Position numbers and translations under genes: made by a program
In this document: positions 61,890-64,000 of the stretch, in pieces
Numbering within the stretch: the first letter of the stretch is position 1
Layout of the letters: each line of letters starts with the position of its first letter
Source of the DNA: Metridium senile
Lineage: Eukaryota; Cnidaria; Anthozoa; Actiniaria; Metridiidae
Length of the DNA stretch: 64,000 nucleotides
NCBI GenBank assembly: GCA_949775045.1
Contig: OX459104.1
Location: 10,959,655 to 11,023,654 of the forward strand
Direction of reading: 5' to 3'
Notes under the pieces: model-generated
Database searches by the model: none
The model's input: only the letters and a program-made list of their open reading frames with translations
What the model was told of the DNA's origin: nothing

Positions 61890-62027
61890 TAAAGTTCCGT
61901 TCAATGACCACGTATAATAATTCCAAGTCGAGGTTCTCGTTGCTGCGCATATATATACTCAACTGTAAATTGGAACCTCGACTTGCATGAACTAGTTTTC
62001 GTAGTCACTGAACAGAACTGTGAAAAG
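61890..62027. mobile_element. MITE family 2, copy 2
   Basis: Same termini and same GTTCCGTTCAATGACCACG and CCTCGACTTG arms as the element at 1016-1169, about 61 kb away, with a different centre. Confidence 0.75.
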
Positions 62028-62171
62028 GACTGTTGTTCTAGTTTCGTCAAGAAGGAAAAATTTCAATAATAACAAATTAGCATAGCAATTCTGTACTCAT
62101 AATAACACTTTTTTAATAAATTTGTATTCAAATATCAACTATAACTATAATACATTACATAAATATATAGA

Positions 62172-62410
62172 TATACCTACTTGCAATACGGTTGTCATAC
62201 CGAAATGGAACATTTGTCGTAAAGAAATAGAATATTTGTGATTTAGTAGGATAGGAATAGATTAAAAGACAAACTAAGAAGATCATTCAAGCTGAACTCT
62301 CTCTCTCTTTTGTCTTTTAATTAATTCCTTTCACACTAAATCACAAATGTGTTTTTTTTTTAAGACAAATGTTTTATTTTGTATGACAACCTTACTGCAA
62401 GTAGGTGTAT
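62172..62410. mobile_element. MITE with CACCTA-type termini
   Basis: TACCTACTTGCAATACGGTT mirrors the right end with AACCTTACTGCAAGTAGGTG; ATTTGTGATTTAGT mirrors ACTAAATCACAAAT; ATTAAAAGACAAA mirrors TTTGTCTTTTAAT. Arms of about 100 bp, short CTCTCTCT centre, TA at the ends. Confidence 0.8.
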
Positions 62411-64000
62411 ACAGTAAATAAAATACAATTTTGACAATTACAAATTTATAAATAAATACAGGGGAAAAAATACAAAACAAAAATGAGGGAAATGTCATCA
62501 GTCATAATAAATATATATCAGCTGTTAAATCTAGAATATATATAGTTCCAGAAAAAGATATATTTATTCAATAAAGTTATATGAAAATAATAACACGACG
62601 TCATCGTGAAAGTGGCTTCTGAAGCCAAACGGGATTAAATCAACATCCACATGGTGAATTTTAAATTTTGTGTCGTAATTTACTAAAAACAACAGCTGCA
62701 CATATTAATATATGTTTAATTTCTAAAGCAATTTTAGCCCTCTATGCACAATCGATTGTTTACGCTCAAAATATTCACTGAAAACTGAAGCAATCCATTA
62801 ATCAATTGAAGGAAATAGGTGACGAAAATGTTTACAACTCAAACGGAACTACTTATTGAGCATGCTAAGAGAAACGGTTTAATTCTAGGTTTACGCTCGG
62901 TTAAAGTCGTGAGATTGTTTGCTTTGTTCGTGTAGTCGTAGACATGAGCCAGCATTCAATCCATTCAGCGGTTATCTCTGTAAGAGCTTTCTTTAGTTGC
63001 GACATGAAAAAAAAAAAAAAAAATGAGCCCTTTTTATAACTTGATTTGCTAGGTCCATCAAGTAATTAGTTATACAGTGTACAGTATACCATGATCACCT
63101 CGGGTTCCATTGTTTTAAGAGGGACGTTATATCGCTAACATCCCTATCCATGAATAGGAATTAGGGAAAATTAGAACTAATCTTCCCTCATTACTATGTA
63201 TGAGGGAAAATAAGTTTAATTTTCTCTCATACATAGTAATGAGGTATATAGTCCCTCATATATTACAATCACCGGGACTATCGTCGAAACAGGTACGCTG
63301 CTCCGGAATTTACTTAATTTGTTATGGGGCCATACTTGATATCGCTGCACACTCCTACGCGTGTGGGAGGCATTTTTGTCATTGCGCATGTGTATAAAAC
63401 TGACATTGAGAATCAAAGAAATCAAATCATCAAATTTAAAGTAGCAAGGTGTTTATTTTATAATAAACCTCACATCATACACCACAATATTATCTTTCTT
63501 GATTTATTTATGAAAATTTATATTCAATATGACATTGTTTAATGTCGCTCCTTGAAGAACTCCTAGGCCTCCCAAACTAAATCCCATGCTCGTTTATTTC
63601 CTCAGTGATCATGGTATTACAAACTAATACCATGACTTCTTCGGGATATTAGTGATTAGTAAGTGGTGAGGTAGGTCAAACTAAAACTTCAATTTCACCC
63701 CTAAATAAGTCGTTTTTCGCGTAAAAAACGACACACATAGACAATATAACATTCATAGAACAGCATGCCACAAAGCTTGTATTTTATTCAAATTATGAAG
63801 TGAACATACTGAAGAATAAAGTGAAGACATTGAAACTGTTGTAATTCGAGTCTTTATTCACCGATATACAAGCATATTCAATGACGTAATTCAGAGCTTG
63901 GGCTGCCTGTGTAATATATCCGATCCGCAGCTGCAAGTGCGTGACTGTGAGCATTTTCATGCCGGAGACTTGTAATCATTGGGAAGACCATGCATGAACT

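Larger units (their letters stand above)
61037..64000. other. Downstream of the GPCR; no gene recognised
   Basis: Possible GPCR poly(A) signals (AATAAA) occur at 61226-61250 after a (GACA)n run (61196-61220). Two MITEs (61890-62027, 62172-62410), a C homopolymer (about 61780) and short self-complementary stretches near 63170-63240 (TCCCTCAT...ATGAGGGA) follow. No frame above 80 codons. Confidence 0.45.

Overview
The window looks like AT-rich nuclear DNA of a metazoan, most likely a cnidarian and probably an anthozoan. That is an inference. It rests on intron-rich genes with canonical GT-AG junctions, a tandem pair of ependymin-related genes, a single-exon class A GPCR with non-vertebrate-like motifs, and a very high density of small foldback (MITE-like) elements and microsatellites. 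Nothing prokaryotic, viral or CRISPR-like was seen. Long uninterrupted reading frames are mostly microsatellite artefacts; the real genes are split into exons of 35-291 bp that I joined by splice sites, reading phase and family motifs.

Layout. (1) 3.28-12.54 kb, minus strand: a complete seven-coding-exon tetraspanin (242 aa). Its introns hold a 45-bp minisatellite, a 1.2-kb foldback element, a 21-bp minisatellite and a 0.3-kb MITE. (2) 12.5-17.7 kb: intergenic, with several inverted-repeat elements, including one with TTAA target duplications. (3) 17.78-24.25 kb, minus strand: ependymin-related gene A (six exons, 211 aa). (4) 24.4-36.9 kb: a spacer holding an unusual inverted arrangement. Two arrays of the same 33-bp repeat lie in opposite orientation inside a perfect 40-bp inverted match. 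Inside them are an inverted duplication of a short ORF-bearing exon and two related TCGAT-rich MITEs with 7-bp target duplications. A candidate small two-exon gene (108 aa, internal repeats) lies at 34.7-35.4 kb. (5) 37.13-43.33 kb, minus strand: ependymin-related gene B (six exons, 210 aa), the tandem paralogue of A. Its introns hold a dead LINE reverse transcriptase fragment and a 1-kb AACGAT hexanucleotide expansion. (6) 43.5-47.1 kb: intergenic with MITEs and a probable retroelement tail. (7) 47.12-53.81 kb, minus strand: a complete nine-exon SLC22-type organic ion transporter (503 aa). (8) 53.8-60.0 kb: intergenic, dominated by a 1.05-kb AGTAAT/AGTGGT/AGT microsatellite. (9) 60.01-61.04 kb, plus strand: an intact single-exon rhodopsin-class GPCR (341 aa). 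(10) 61-64 kb: MITEs and no recognisable gene.

The genes have no obvious shared pathway. The two ependymin-related proteins are predicted secreted glycoprotein-like factors; the tetraspanin, transporter and GPCR are plasma-membrane proteins. Genes A and B share exon phases, TATA boxes, signal peptides, 3' ends and flanking DNA. They therefore arose by one segmental duplication of about 6.5-7 kb, and each works as an alignment-free control for insertions in the other.
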